A DNA stretch of 64,000 nucleotides from Adiantum capillus-veneris (GCA_014529385.2 CM043970.1:48201779-48265778), one strand, 5' to 3'. Positions 1-12,012 are shown, counted from the first letter of the stretch. A program made the numbers and translations. Notes: generated by a model from the sequence alone, not told the origin.

Positions 1-268
1 CTTGGCAGACAAAACCCGGATGAACTTTTAAAGTATGGCAAATATCTCATGATTCGTTAAAAGGGTGATGTGCCAAAAAACAAAATTGAACCTTCAAAAT
101 CTTGATACACTTCAAGTAGCAATTGTATGAGATCATGTAATACAGAAATTTTGTACAATGTCATCCACTCAGAGTATCTTTCTCCACTTGTGGTTCACAT
201 ACACCATTGTCTCTCTCCACCTTCGTTGACCTTCACGAGCACCGGAGTTGTTGTATGCCATTGATCTT

Positions 269-2710
269 TTAACTTTTTTTTTGTTGTAAATGTCTGATGG
301 CTTGTGCTATTGCTGAAGAGGCCAAGACTTCTTTTGCCTGCATTCGATGAATGATTCTACGATAGAACCATTCAAATAGTTCTCTCAAACTGTTAGCCTT
401 GATTCGAGAACCACCATGTCGTGTGTGCCTGAAATAAGTATTTCTCGCCATGTAATGAGACTTTTCCATCCCTTGGGTATTCCATATTGCCAGGTTCCCA
501 TACTTTTGTATAAAGTATGGTAAATGATTAAAAATGATGTGCTGGATATGAAAACAGATTACTTAGAATGTTTTACACTCACATAGTTACACATAAAAGA
601 GAATCAAATACACAATAATACCATGTAGTGAGTAATCTAGGTGTCTGTCAATGGTCTTGAATGATTTCTTGAGAAGGTTGAGATTCTCCTTGAACTTGTT
701 CATATCACCTTGTGACCAGTCATCTTTGTCGCACATCAAAAATAGCATGTCTATTGATTGCCAAACCTCAGCCTTTGCGTTACAAGTAGTTGGTTCTTGA
801 TCTTTGACTGCAATATGTAGCTTTTTCCAGCTTTGATACTCTACCTTGCTAACATAAGATGTGTTATATATTTTTCCATGTTTTGTTAGCTTCGGATCTT
901 GTATTGCTTGGGGTTTAGATAAAAACCTCCGTGCCTTCACCCCACCGATGGATGGTTTGCATGGGACATCCTTCTCAGCAGTTGATCTCTTTTCCTCCCG
1001 CTGGATTTTCACATTGCCACCATGAAGCCCCATATCCGACAGTACCAATTCTAAGCACTGCAGGGCCACTTGTCACTCTACTGAGTTCTTGATTTTCCAA
1101 GCAAACCCGATATATAAGTAGACCAATTTCTCCACAATTCTACAAAGGCACATTCACAAGTGGTATTTTCAAAACCGGTCGAAAAGCAGGGTCCTCAATG
1201 TGACGTGTTGGAACTTTTCTCCACCACTTTGGGTCCATGACCTTTGCAGGCTCCATGCAGAACAAACACGACGACTTTGCCATTGCACCCATTCCACAAT
1301 TATACATGCACTTTAATGTTTTGATGTGAACATTTGAGCTTAGCTGAGAATTTTGCTTACCTCAAAAGCACCAAGCCACCATATGTTAGATTCTGATTGA
1401 ACACTAATACAAAGGATCATCATTGGGAGACTTTGAGAGGGCTCTATTCATTAAAGTAATAGTAACACTCTATAGCTTCTTCTCTTTAACAAGCTCACAC
1501 TCATCCAGTTTCAACACAAAATGTAATACCCCTCATGACTCTCCAAATGTGATGTTGTAAAACTCCACCATTCTCTTCTGCAACATCTGCAGGTCCATAA
1601 AAATATTATTGAACTCATCATATGCCATGTTTGCTCCATGGCCACTGTAAGTTGCTTTAATATGAAAGGGTCGTCCAAGATATTCTCCCTGTGCGTCATT
1701 AAGCTGAAGCCTCTCTTTCCAAACACTTGAGGCTGATGGTAAAAGTTTGGATTTTGTTCCCTTCTTAATAAAGATGGATGAGATAGATTTTTGTATAGCC
1801 GAATATCCTCTTTTGCTTACACCAAGTGAATCAAGTGTGCCTTGTATCTCTTTTGCAGGCACTGAGTTCTCTGAAATAAAGCGGTCCACTACATTTTGTT
1901 GTAGGACCTTAAACTTCTTGTCATGTACTATATCTGTTGCAAAGATTCTACTTATAAGTGGCTTCAATCTCTTTCCTATATTGGCTTTGGGGTCAATGTT
2001 TTCCTTGTCAGGATAGATTGAATCTCTACATGAAGACAATGCATAAGTAAATAACAAAAAATTTACTTCACTAACACTATTTAGGCACATGAAAACAATG
2101 CATAACAAGAAAAAACAAAAAATTTACTTAACTAAGACAATTTAGTCAATCAAGAAGCATCACCTTAATGCTCGGATTCTTTTCTTGAGACCTCCGGATG
2201 CAACCTGCAATGTTTCCAGATTGCGCAATTTCTTCTTTTGGATATGACCACCCAAGATGGTGTCCTTCATTTGACAACTTCGTACCTTTCCTTTCACTTC
2301 CTGTACCTCTGTTTTGTGTTGCAAAATGGTAACCTGATCTATAGAATGCAAATGTGAAAGACGAAAAATCTCACATTGTTGAGCTTGGAGAATGCCCTTA
2401 TAAGTTTAAGCTTCCCTTGTAAGAGATTTACACTAACCCAGAAGGCCCTTTTCTCCATCACCAGCAAAGGTCAATAATCTTGTAGGATTGACAAACAGTG
2501 GAGACACATTATTCATTGGATTCTTAGGATAGAGAGAGCCTCTCATCCAGATATCTATGTGTTTAGCTCCCTAAGCTCTGAGCGTGTCTATGGATGCGGG
2601 AGGTATATGTGTGTTTGCTTTACTACGCTTAATCAATGGTTGGTACTCATTGTCCAAATCAATGTGAAGGTGATATTTGGCTCATTTCTGCGTAACATTT
2701 GTGCCATTTG
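269..2710 (-). pseudogene. Decayed multi-exon gene of unknown family
   Basis: I do not recognise this protein. On the minus strand one frame runs from about 2708 to a donor (AG|GTGATG) at 2164/2163. It resumes after a 138-bp intron at an ATGTAG acceptor, exon start 2025, with the codon phase kept across the junction, and continues to about 1360, where another AG|GTAAGC donor is visible. Further exon-like pieces lie at about 1150-1330, 587-1140 and 269-580. The frame carries at least seven stops (2571, 2433, 2406, 1533, 1470, 1404 and 1386, lowest coordinate) but no indels across exons A and B. Protein-like stretches include LGVSKRGYSAIQ, KLDECELVKEKK and VTITLMNRAL, and a last exon with QGMEKSHYMARNTYFRHTRH. 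Length and decay suggest a transposon-borne or retired gene. No catalytic motif is identified. Confidence 0.55.
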
Positions 2711-3466
2711 AGGAGTGTGCCATTAGCCAAAGGTGCAGGTTTAATGAAAAGTGAATAGGCGGCTGCGCTTTCGTTCCTCCATGTTAGCCTCATTCCCTCC
2801 ATGTTGACGAGGTTCATTCAATGCAACTGAAAAGAAGATTATCCCTAATCATTATGGAAAAATGTTCAGAAGAGTAAAGAATCTACTTAAAATACACTTT
2901 TTGAACTTTTACCATGAAAGACCCACCTGTATTATTCGCCATATTTTCTAGAGAGAGAGAGTACGAAAAATATATTTTCTTAGAAGTCCCTTCAAATGAC
3001 CTCCGAAATTTCTTAATGGATTTTCAAGCTGGAAAGCAAAGATGTTGTTAATTCTTGCAGGCGATGAACTCTCTAGTATTGTTCTTGGAAATCGTGTATG
3101 TCCACCTCAGCCTGTTTTGATACAGATCATAAAAATGTGCTTATCAGTGAAGAACCTATATTTGAATATTGACATCTTGCGTATACGGATTGGCAACGAC
3201 ATGATAAAGAAACTCGTCGGTATATTCTTTCTACTCTTAATGATTCCCTTTTTCTTGATGTGTATGAATTGCCTACTTTCCACGACATATGAAAGTATCC
3301 TATTGAAAACTTTTAGAAGAAATCTGTTACAAAAGTACTTTATTTGAGAGGATGGACTCTTCTTATGATAACATTGTTACCATTATTTCTAATAAAGATG
3401 GTCTCAATTTCAACCAAGCTGCCTGCATGTTTTTGGTAGCTTTCCTCTTTACAATTATCCATTCCA

Positions 3467-5149
3467 AATGCTGTCAATGATGTTATTGATATTTTTGTTG
3501 ATCTGCCTATTGATTTTGAACATGGTTCATGTCATATTTATGATGATGATATTGTTGATAATGCTTTCTCTACTTCTAAAGATCCTATTACTTATAATGA
3601 AGCTATCTCTTCACCACAAAAGGATCAATGGAAAGAGGCTATGTAAATATAGTACGATTCTCTTATCTATAAAGGTACATGGATACTAACTGAACTACCT
3701 TGTGGTCGAACAACTATTTAGTGTAAGTGGATGTATAAGACAAAGATAAAAGCAGATGGATCTTTTAACAAGTTGAAGGCACGTTTAGTTGCAAAAGGTT
3801 ACTCCCAAGTTGTTGGTGTTGATTATCAAGAGACTTTTTCACCAGTTATTCGCATTACAACTGTTCGTGTTTTATTGGCATTTGCCGTTTAATTTGACTA
3901 AGTTCATCAAATGGATGTGCAAACTGCTTTTTTGAATGGTGATTTGGAAGAGGAAATTTATATGGAATAGCCAGAAGAGTTTGTTATTCCAGTTAAAAAA
4001 GACCTTATTGCTCAACTCCATAAGGCACTACATGGTTTCAAATTACAAGCTTCGCGGACCTGGTATACAAAATTTGATCTTTTTGTCACCTCTAAAGGAT
4101 TCATGTCTTGCTCTTCAGACCCCACCTTATACATAAAAGGCCCAGGTAGCAGTGTTGTGATTCTTGCTCTTTATGTGGATGATACCATCCTTGTTTAGAA
4201 TGATTTGGAATTTCTTCAGCAAGTGAAAAAGTTATTGTCTTCTGCATTTTCTATGGTGGATCTTGGAGAGATTCACTCGTGTTGTGGCATTCAGATTCAA
4301 CGAAATCGTACAAAACGTATTTTATTCCTTCGACAGTCAAAGTTTATTGCATATATACTATTCAAAAATTTGGTATGGAATTTGCACATTCGGCCAACAC
4401 ACCTCGTCTTACAAGTTCTACGAAGAACACTTCTGACAATGGCGGTCAACTTGTCACAAATTAACCTTATGCTAACTTGATTGGATTTCTTCAGTTTGTT
4501 GACATGAACACTCATCTTGATATTTTATTTGTTGCTAATTGACAACATCTAGTACATTCTTCTCTTAAGCATTGGCCTGCAACAAAGCCTGTATTGAAAT
4601 ACTTAAAAGACACTATAGATTTTGGTTTGGTCTATGGACAAAAACTGCCATCATATTCTATACAATCTCTTTCTCTTTGAGTTACACAGATGCAAACTAA
4701 GCAAGCTCACATTTAGCTATGCGATCTACTAGTGAAAATAACTTCTTTATAAATGGTTGTTTTGTTTCTTGGACCAACAAGAAACAACGCTGTGCTGCAG
4801 TTTCTACAATTGAGTCAGAATATGTTGCGGCATCACTTGCAGCTCGTGAGCTGATCTAGCTTCAACAAATGCTGGTTGATATGGGTTACTCTCCTCTTTC
4901 TATCAGACCCTTGCAGTGTGACAACCAAAGTGCTATTAGTCTTGCAAAAGACTATGTTCAACATAATAAGTCAAAGCACACTGATGTTTATTATTATTAT
5001 GTCAGGTATGAAGTACACAAAGGTACCATGTTGGTTAAACATTGTCTAAGTGACCAGATGATTGCAGACATTCTCACCAAAGGCTTCAACGAGTCACATT
5101 TCATCCTCTTTCGCTTGGATCTTGGAGTTGCTCGGCCTCGCTCTTTCTA
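3467..5149 (+). pseudogene. Ty1/copia pol relic (reverse transcriptase and RNase H)
   Basis: The translation shows the end of the integrase linker, then a copia-type reverse transcriptase ([29 protein letters not shown], and the catalytic ALYVDDTIL near 4165-4190) and RNase H ending in CDNQSAISLA, KHTDVYYYYVRYEV and ADILTKGF. At least eight in-frame stops (3644, 3650, 3719, 3890, 3899, 3968, 4196 and later ones) interrupt one continuous frame up to about 4350, where a frameshift follows. Gag, protease and the integrase core are not recognised upstream, so the element is both decayed and 5'-incomplete. It encoded replication functions of a Ty1/copia retrotransposon and is now inactive. Confidence 0.85.
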
Positions 5150-5409
5150 GATTAGCTTTTTTGCTATTGTAATAGCTTTGTACATATGACATTGTAATCC
5201 TATAGCTAGGTACCATGTACTATGCACACTCCACACTTGCACATTGTGATCTCTAAGTCACTTGTATATTTGTACATACATACACGATTCACTTTCACAT
5301 CATCATCGCTGGTCCATCTTTTTAGATTGTAAAGGGACTGGGGTTTTTTCCTTGAACTCCCCAAGGGTTTGTTTCATCCAAAGCTAGAGACCTTTGTTTG
5401 AGTTGGGGG

Positions 5410-5559
5410 TGTTGGAGCTATATATGGCTGAATCTACTTAACTTGGTCTCACCTCTTTATTTGTATCTTTTCCTTAATACGAATCAACCTTTTGGAGTGC
5501 ACAAGGTGTGTCTCTTGTCTCGTCTCTCTCTCTCTCTCTCTCTCTCCGACATCTCAACA
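5410..5559 (+). repeat. Candidate 3' LTR of the copia relic
   Basis: The segment begins TGTTGGAGC directly after a purine-rich AGTTGGGGG run and ends ATCTCAACA, giving TGTTG/CAACA inverted ends as in copia LTRs. It lies 260 bp after the RNase H end, the expected place for a 3' LTR. A (CT)n stretch is included. No second copy was found in the window, so the boundary rests on the terminal motif and the polypurine tract only. Confidence 0.5.
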
Positions 5560-6268
5560 GCGAGTACTGACATGCAACGAGGAGACTGTTGCATACCATT
5601 GAGGTTTGATTCGTCTATTAGAGGAGCTAGAGGTTGGTGGATAGAGAGAGAGTCTAGCAAGAGTTAGATGTACGTCATTGATTGAGGTACATGAGATAGA
5701 TTACACAGTTTGCGATCAATGTTTGTGTACTTTTTGATTAGCAAAATGTGGTTCATGACTTGTTATGGTGATGGTACATGGATGCCTTGATTGTTTTGAA
5801 GGATTTATTGGATTTATTGTGGATGGTTACTTAATGAATAGTGTTTGTCTTTGATTTGTCAGAATGGTTTTGTTTTTCTATTGTACTAAACATCGCCTTA
5901 AATCTTGTGCAAGATCCTACACAAAATGTGTGCAGGCGGCATGTATGGTTATTTTTTGAAATATTGAAGGTTAAACAAAGAAGACTCCTAAAAAAATTTC
6001 AAATGGGGTCTTGCGTGGACTAGAGTACAATTGCATTGGTGCTACTAGCTTTCTTCGGCAGAGGGTCATGCATCTTGTCATATATCTGTGTCTTGCCTTT
6101 GATAGAGGCGGGACACAACCATATGCCAGGTTGCATGCCCTTCTACCCATTATTTTTGTTTCTTGCATTATCTTTGCATGCATATGTTGACCACATTCCC
6201 ACGGTTATTTTAATAGACATAGCCACACATATTTGAGCATTTTTATAAAGACACTTATTCTAAGTGAT

Positions 6269-6440
6269 GTGAGGGCCCTTTTTTACTCAAAGGACCCTTC
6301 AAAAGGTGGGGTAGACATCTCATACCCCTCCAACTAACCGGGTGCAATGTGACTAACCTGTTGTAGTGAGTGCCCTCTTTTATTTAAAGGACCCTTCAAA
6401 AGGTGGGGTGGACATCGATGTCCCTGCAACTAATCGATCG
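6269..6440. repeat. Tandem direct repeat, about 97-bp unit
   Basis: Two adjacent copies start GTGAGGGCCC (6269) and GTGAGTGCCC (6366) and share AAAGGACCCTTCAAAAGGTG. The second copy is diverged and incomplete. The flanks (about 5.6-7.3 kb) are AT-rich and hold no convincing gene. Confidence 0.65.
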
Positions 6441-7387
6441 CATCAAATTTGCGTCTACAATATCATAGCAGTGATTCAATATCTCTATCACAATTCCTTA
6501 TACTATATTACTCGCATTTTGCTCTACAACAATGTTATGACTGCCGACGAGATACAGACAATATTGGATACCGCAATTTTGAAATAGAAGCCTTAAATAA
6601 GGCGAATCTCTCAAAATTTTGCTCTCAAGAGGTGCAACCTAGAAAAAAAATGCGCGAACAACACCCAAATGGCGCAGATGAGAGGAGAGGGGGAGGGGGA
6701 CGCGTAGGACGGGCAAGTGCAACATTCATGGGGCGAAGAGCAAGATTCAATGAGCGTGAACGATAGTTTTCTAAGAGCTGCTACTACTTGATTAGTCTTT
6801 TTAAAGCTATTTAAGACAACTTGCATCACATAGTGCATACGCTTGGCGTTCGATACCTGCAATTATGCCCAACCCTTTTAGAAGAGTAGTTTACAAGAGG
6901 CAAATACCTTCATAAAGAGATGGAATATTCTTGATTGATGAATAAATTGAAGATCGTGCGATTAGGAATGAAAAGCCCATTAAAGTGGAAAGTCAAAAGA
7001 TATTTCATCTTTAAATAAAAGAAGTGCTAGAGAGCATTTCTTGCTCATGTTTAACATTTACTTCTCTTTAGAATTTTCTTTCACTATATAGGTAGAGATT
7101 TCTTACGCATCTAAGGTCGATGAAACCATATTGGTAGAACTCCGCTATGTAGGTTTAGTGTAATCTCACCATTTGTAGGTGGCGGAGATCACACTAGATG
7201 TAAGTTTTTTTATTCTTTTGAAATCTTTGATTTTTTGACCTTTTAATTTTTTTAAACCATTAGGAATACCTTTAATTTTTCATTTTTTAGTAGGATATAC
7301 GGTTGGCTCCTTTGTAAACTCAACCCTTTCCTGCATTACAAAACCCCCCTATTGTACACCGAAGCCCCCCTTTGTAAAAGCCTTACA

Positions 7388-7389
<2 letters not shown>

Positions 7390-7425
<36 letters not shown>
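7390..7425. repeat. Poly-C tract, 36 nt
   Basis: An uninterrupted C homopolymer, on the other strand a G run able to form stacked G-quartets. The glycine- and proline-rich reading frames over it are artefacts of the homopolymer. Its true length is prone to sequencing error. Confidence 0.9.
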
Positions 7426-7428
<3 letters not shown>

Positions 7429-7449
7429 TTGTACACCATGCGATAACCT

Positions 7450-8871
7450 TTAGTGAATACCCCAAGAAGATTTTGGAGTTCCATAGACAAATGAATGAAC
7501 ACATGACAATATAAGTTGCACCTGAAGATACAACCAACGGAGAAGAAAACCACCGGCTTTATTAACTGAGTCGAGGTGGTGGGCAGGCAAGCGGGGAGGA
7601 GGAGGGCGTCGGCGGGAGAAGGCAGAAGGCGGCGCTGACTTACTAGTATTTCTAACTTGCAAAGAGGTGAGCGAGGAAGAGCTGGAGGAATTGGTGGTGG
7701 TGGTGGTGGTGAGGGGAGGTGCTGCCAACGCTGTCCGCATAGTACAGCTCGCGGCAACTACTACATTTAGCAGTTTCAAACCCATCTCATTTAGCGTCCA
7801 AGTCGCCAACTGAGCCGAGATCTCGGCCTGGTCATCGCCTTATATATAAGCGCGAGCACCGGCACAGGCTCGCGGACGCCTTCTCATGCTGCTTATAAAT
7901 GACGCCCCTCTCTCTACCGCCTCCACTATCCTTGTTATCGCCTCCACCTTCGCAACTGCGGGGCCTCTGCTCCTCGCCTGCAGTTTCAATGGCGGTGTTC
8001 TACATCGATTATCTTTTGCTCGCTGCCCTACCTGATCTACCTGCACATGCGTCCCCCCGCTTATCATTCCCCTCACCAGCGCCTGCGAGAGTAGCTTTGC
8101 CACTGCCGACACCCTCCTAGCTTTTTGTATCCTCTTCACCATCCTCTTGTTCACCATATTTCCTGCAGATAGCATACTGCATGAACTAGCTGGGGACATT
8201 TCCAGCTCTTTTTTCACGTGCAATTTAGTATAATCCTGATGGGGTCCAGCTGGTCTCTCGTCGCATCCGGAATTATTGCATGTTCCTACCTGCGCCCAGT
8301 ACTTGCCCGCAGCTTCTTCGAGCTCCTTCGTGGCATCAGACAAGGGAGAACCTACATGCAGAAGGGCAACAGGAGCTGATCATTAATGGGCCACAAAAAC
8401 ATGAGCTCAATGGTGAGCTGAATGGGAGAACGTTAACTGAAGCAGATATAAAGCCACCCTACCAGGCAAAGCTTCCTGCACGCGTAGGGTTGCGTAGAGT
8501 TGAAGCAACGTCTGAAGCCTGCTAAAATCTACATCGTTGGCCTGCGCTTGGGAGCAGGTGCCTAAGAGGTGAAGCTCGTAAACCAGCTGCTCGCGCTCCT
8601 CAGGTCCGGGAAAGCAAAAGAGAAAGCGTGCAGGCGGGCAAGGATTAGAGTCGACAATATTGGTAACAAGAGAGTCCTTACCGATGGGCCAACGAAGGTC
8701 GGCTACGCAGGCTTCCACCAAGACAAGCAGAGGACAGCGCGAATGAGCGGTGAGGAGCAAAGCGAAGGAGCCGCTCTGGATCAGAGCGCGTTGGTGGGCG
8801 CCCTCGACAAGGAAGAGTTGCGCAGAAGGGTATGAGAAGAGCTCGCTTTCAGCTGCTGGGCCCCCGCCCAT
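7450..8871 (-). CDS. ERD7-like / plant senescence-domain protein (gene or recent pseudogene)
   Basis: Minus-strand exons read as a member of the plant senescence/dehydration-associated (ERD7-like) family, whose members are induced by drought and senescence and associate with lipids. Exon 1 (8871-8463) starts ATG and has the N-terminal pattern SGSFALLLT, LRWPIGKDS and RFLFCFPGPEE. A donor CTG|GTAGGG leads after 111 bp to exon 2 (8351-8290; KELEEAAGKYWAQ). A conserved piece follows at 8162-8041 (NKRMVKRIQKARRVSAVAKL), then after a 63-bp intron the C-terminal part from 7977 (AVAKVEAITRIVEAVERG, then LATWTLNEMGLKLLNVVVAA). Two problems appear: the segment expected between exons 2 and 3 is not recognisable (splicing 8289-8163 breaks the frame, while reading through keeps it), and a TAA lies at 7840-7842 inside a TATATATA run. 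The family call is by remembered pattern, and intactness is doubtful. Confidence 0.55.
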
Positions 8872-8939
8872 CGTCAGAAAGGCGACGTGTGAGGAGTGGG
8901 TGAAGGACTTCACTCTACGTACTATTACAGTGTAGAGAG

Positions 8940-8950
8940 CATATATATCA
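8940..8950 (-). promoter_or_regulatory. Candidate TATA box of the ERD7-like gene
   Basis: The minus strand reads TGATATATATG about 70 nt upstream of the proposed ATG at 8871, a normal plant distance for a TATA box with a short 5' leader. Confidence 0.35.
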
Positions 8951-9340
8951 CACACATGCAGGCACTCTTGTCTTTTTATAACTACACGTAGAGCTCGGCG
9001 ATGGCGATGTTTAAGGTCTTTAAGTTGTAGGTGCATTGCCTATGTATCTTCTTCTTCATCGATCGGTGTCGTCTTCGACCTGGAGTACAGGAGTGTGTGG
9101 GACGTGGCAATGCCAGGGCCAGCACATCTGCCTGCACGCATTGCTTGAAACCTCCTAGTACCGCATGCAAGCTGTGAGAAGGCTCTTACCTATACAGCAG
9201 ACGACACATCCTCCACCTCGACTTGCCTCGTGTCAGTTTCCGTCAAGATACTTTTGCCACCCTAATATTACGGAGCGCATTACCCAATCAGCAAATGACA
9301 CATTCTTTAGGTTTTCCTTCCTGGCTGGCCACCCGCGGCC

Positions 9341-9484
9341 CACCAGCATCCCTTTAGCTAATTTTGAATTAAGGATGTGGTCACGCATCACGAGTTACAA
9401 GTAATAAGGATGCGGTCATGCATGACTTAGCACCAGCATCCCTTTTGCTAATTTTGACTTAGGATGTGGTCATGCATCATGACC
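9341..9484. repeat. Diverged tandem repeat, 90-bp spacing
   Basis: Two copies of a block beginning CACCAGCATCCCTTT and containing GCTAATTTTGA and GGATGTGGTCA lie 90 bp apart (9341 and 9431). No coding content is seen. Confidence 0.6.
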
Positions 9485-9493
9485 ATTGGCCAA

Positions 9494-9660
9494 CACTATA
9501 AGAGGAAAACTCCAAAACCACCAGCATTGCTGCGGTTTAATAAAGAAAATTAGAGAGAAATTTTTTTGCGTGTGCGGTAATAGTAGCGAGAATGTACGCG
9601 GTAATGGTCTATCGGTAATAGGCGCGTTAATAGTTATGATAAAATGTTAGTGACAATTAT
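9494..9660 (+). repeat. Possible CACTA terminal relic with GCGGTAAT motifs
   Basis: A CACTATAAGAGG sequence at 9494 is followed by several GCGGTAAT/CGGTAATA motifs (about 9576-9630). The same motif fills the ends of CACTA1, and CACTATAAGAGG differs from the CACTA2 terminus CACTACAAGAGG by one base. No matching right end was found, so this may be a truncated terminus or chance. The rest of 9660-10290 is AT-rich with nothing recognised. Confidence 0.3.
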
Positions 9661-10289
9661 CGCCAGAGTTTTAATAATCAAGTCATCATGTGAATTTTTT
9701 TGTGATTATCATGTGTTATTATCATATTCACATAATTACACTTTACATTATCACATTTAAGCTGATGAATGGAGACTTGATAACCCATCAAAAGCGCATC
9801 GAGATATTCCTTTTTCGTGGCTAGCCCACTGGGATATGGCAAAAACCCACTGGCAATCCTGCTAGGATATGGAAAAGCACACTGGAACTACCGGGTTTTA
9901 GTGGTTTTGCACATTGATAGAAAGGTCACGCATTTAACATGATAACGTGTTTTAAAAAGTGATCACTCAATGAAGTTCACGTATTTGTGATCACGTTAAT
10001 GAAATCCCTAAGATTTACTTATACATCTATTACTGCGTTTATTATCGCTACACGGCTTTTCAAAAATAAAGATGCTCATTGGGCAACCCACCAAAAGAGC
10101 ATCTTAATTTTTGACCTTCATAAAACATATGAAATATCAATTGTATTTTGAAAAGTGTAAAAGAAAAAAAACTTTCAAACTACGACTCATACCTTACCAA
10201 GTTATAAATTTAGACGAAAAAGAATAATACTTTTAAAAAATTACAAATAAAGCCAAATTTTCAAATGAGTTTTATGTTATTCCATTGTC

Positions 10290-11767
10290 TTCACAGCTCC
10301 TTTATCCATCACAGCAAGTGGCAAAGCATGATCCATTGCAATGGGATGACAAGAGTGAAGAAGTGTTTCAAGAGGTGAAAGAGGTGTTAGGGGGTATGCC
10401 AGCCATGCCGGCTCCTGATTGTGAGTAAGTGTTTTATGCAAATCCATCAGTAGGGGATGATGCCATTGGATCCATGCTATTGCAAAAGGGGAAGGGCAGC
10501 CATTATATGAGGCCAGCGTATTGTGCAAGCCGAGTGAAGTTGGTAGCAGAGAGAAAATTCTCAAAAGTAGAGCTAGTGATGGCCAGTGTAATATTTTCTT
10601 GTCGACGATTTCGCCATTACTTGCTAGCACGACCTTTTCTCTTCTTGACCAGTTACGCCTTTTGCCACAGTTAATTAATGTCACTAACTTGTCAAATGTG
10701 GTTAAGAAATGGGTAATTGAGCTACAAGAATTGAGTTCTCTTTTTTAGTGGAAGACAGTACAAGAGCTACCCTAGCTGATTTGTTGACTTACAAGGAGAA
10801 TCCCCTTCTTGTTAAGGAAGAGGTGGTGAGAAAGGTAGTTGAAGAAGTGCCGCAGATCATCAATGCACATGTATTTTTCTTTGATGGCTCATACAAAAAG
10901 AGCCATGATGCGGCTTCAGGGGGTATAGCACTTTATGATCCAGAGGGGAAGCTAGTATGCAAGAGAGGGTTCAAATTGGATGCACATAGTAACAATGAGG
11001 TTGGATATGCTACATTGGAAGCCGGATTACACCTTTGTTTGAAGTATGGGATTAGAAGGTTGAGCATAAAAGGTGATGCCTTGTTAGTTGTGAAGCAAGT
11101 GCTGAGTGTGTGGAAGAGCAAGAACACCCCATTGAAGGAAATGTGTTTCATAATTAAAGGCCTGTTAAAAAAGTTTGAAGCACGGAGCATCAGACACATT
11201 GAACATGCTCTAAATGGAGAGGCACATGAAGCCTCTCAAAGCATGATTGGGGAGCTATTTGTGTGAGACCTGTACCTTGGCGGGAGGAGCTTTATAGAGT
11301 GTTGGAAGAGAATTATGAAGGTGCATGTGGTGACATTTTTCTCTAAAGATCACCTTGCATAAGATCTTGCAAGAGGGGGATGTATGGCCTAGTTTGCACA
11401 AGGATGTTCACCATTGGTGTAGGTCTTGCAATAGGTGTCAAGCATTTGGGAAGAGAGTGTTGAAGCCAAAGCTATGAAAAACCATTATGGCGTTTTATGT
11501 GTTTGAAAAGTGGGGGATTGATGCAATAGGCCAGTTACCTATCACAAGCAGGGGCAAAAGCTATATTTTGACTGTAGTGGACTATCTCTCTAGATGGGCA
11601 GAAGCTATAGTAGTAAAACAAATCACTGCAAAGGATGTGGAAAAATTTGTGTACGATGAAATATGTTGCAAGTTTGGGGTGCCATTGGAGCTACTTTCGG
11701 ACAAGGGGCCAAGCTTTAGAGATAAACTACTAGACTTTCTATGTGCGAAGATGAAGATTAGGCACCA
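10290..11767 (+). pseudogene. G1 pol relic: RT end, two RNase H domains, integrase N-terminal part
   Basis: The translation starts in the reverse transcriptase thumb, has the RT-linked RNase H (ANPSVGDDAIGSMLLQ), then an open 172-residue stretch (10748-11266) holding the second RNase H (FFDGSYKKSH, KGDALLVVKQV), then integrase zinc-binding and core segments (WGIDAIGQLPI, DKGPSFRDKLLDFLCAK). Frameshifts and stops occur near 10430, 10670-10745 and 11266-11330. Coding stops abruptly inside the integrase at the CACTA1 insertion; any reading past 11767 is CACTA sequence. Confidence 0.88.
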
Positions 11768-11935
11768 CACTATGGGAGAATGGTGTTGTTACCGCACAAC
11801 ATTACCGCATAAGAGGAGAGAGAGAGCTTCAAGAAAGAGAGAGAGTGTATGGTGCAGACCCGGTGGCGCGTTCCCCAGCTTTATCGCAACAATTACCGCA
11901 CAAATAAACGCCCAGATTATCGCACCCGGAAAAGA
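11768..11935 (+). repeat. CACTA1 left terminus with subterminal repeats
   Basis: After the CACTATG terminus come TTACCGCACAAC, ATTACCGCATAAG, AATTACCGCACAAA and a TATCGCACC variant. In En/Spm elements such subterminal repeats bind the TNPA protein; binding here is inferred from that family. Confidence 0.75.
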
Positions 11936-12012
11936 ATCCAAGTGACCCATTCCTCTCCCACTTTTCCCTTTCTATAAATCCTATTCTATTTTGTTACTTT
12001 TCAAAAATTGGT

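Noticed and set aside
3042-3347. 101-codon plus-strand frame before the copia relic
   Set aside because: Leu/Ile/Met-rich composition from AT-rich DNA, no family pattern, and not in the copia frame.
7349-7809. Poly-Gly and poly-Pro proteins over the C run
   Set aside because: Homopolymer artefact; only the part upstream of it on the minus strand fits the ERD7-like C-terminus.
8280-8835. Plus-strand frames opposite the ERD7-like exons
   Set aside because: They mirror the better-supported minus-strand exons and show no family pattern.
11768-11945. Extension of the gypsy integrase frame past 11767
   Set aside because: The frame continues by chance into the CACTA1 terminus; the real integrase resumes at 24196.
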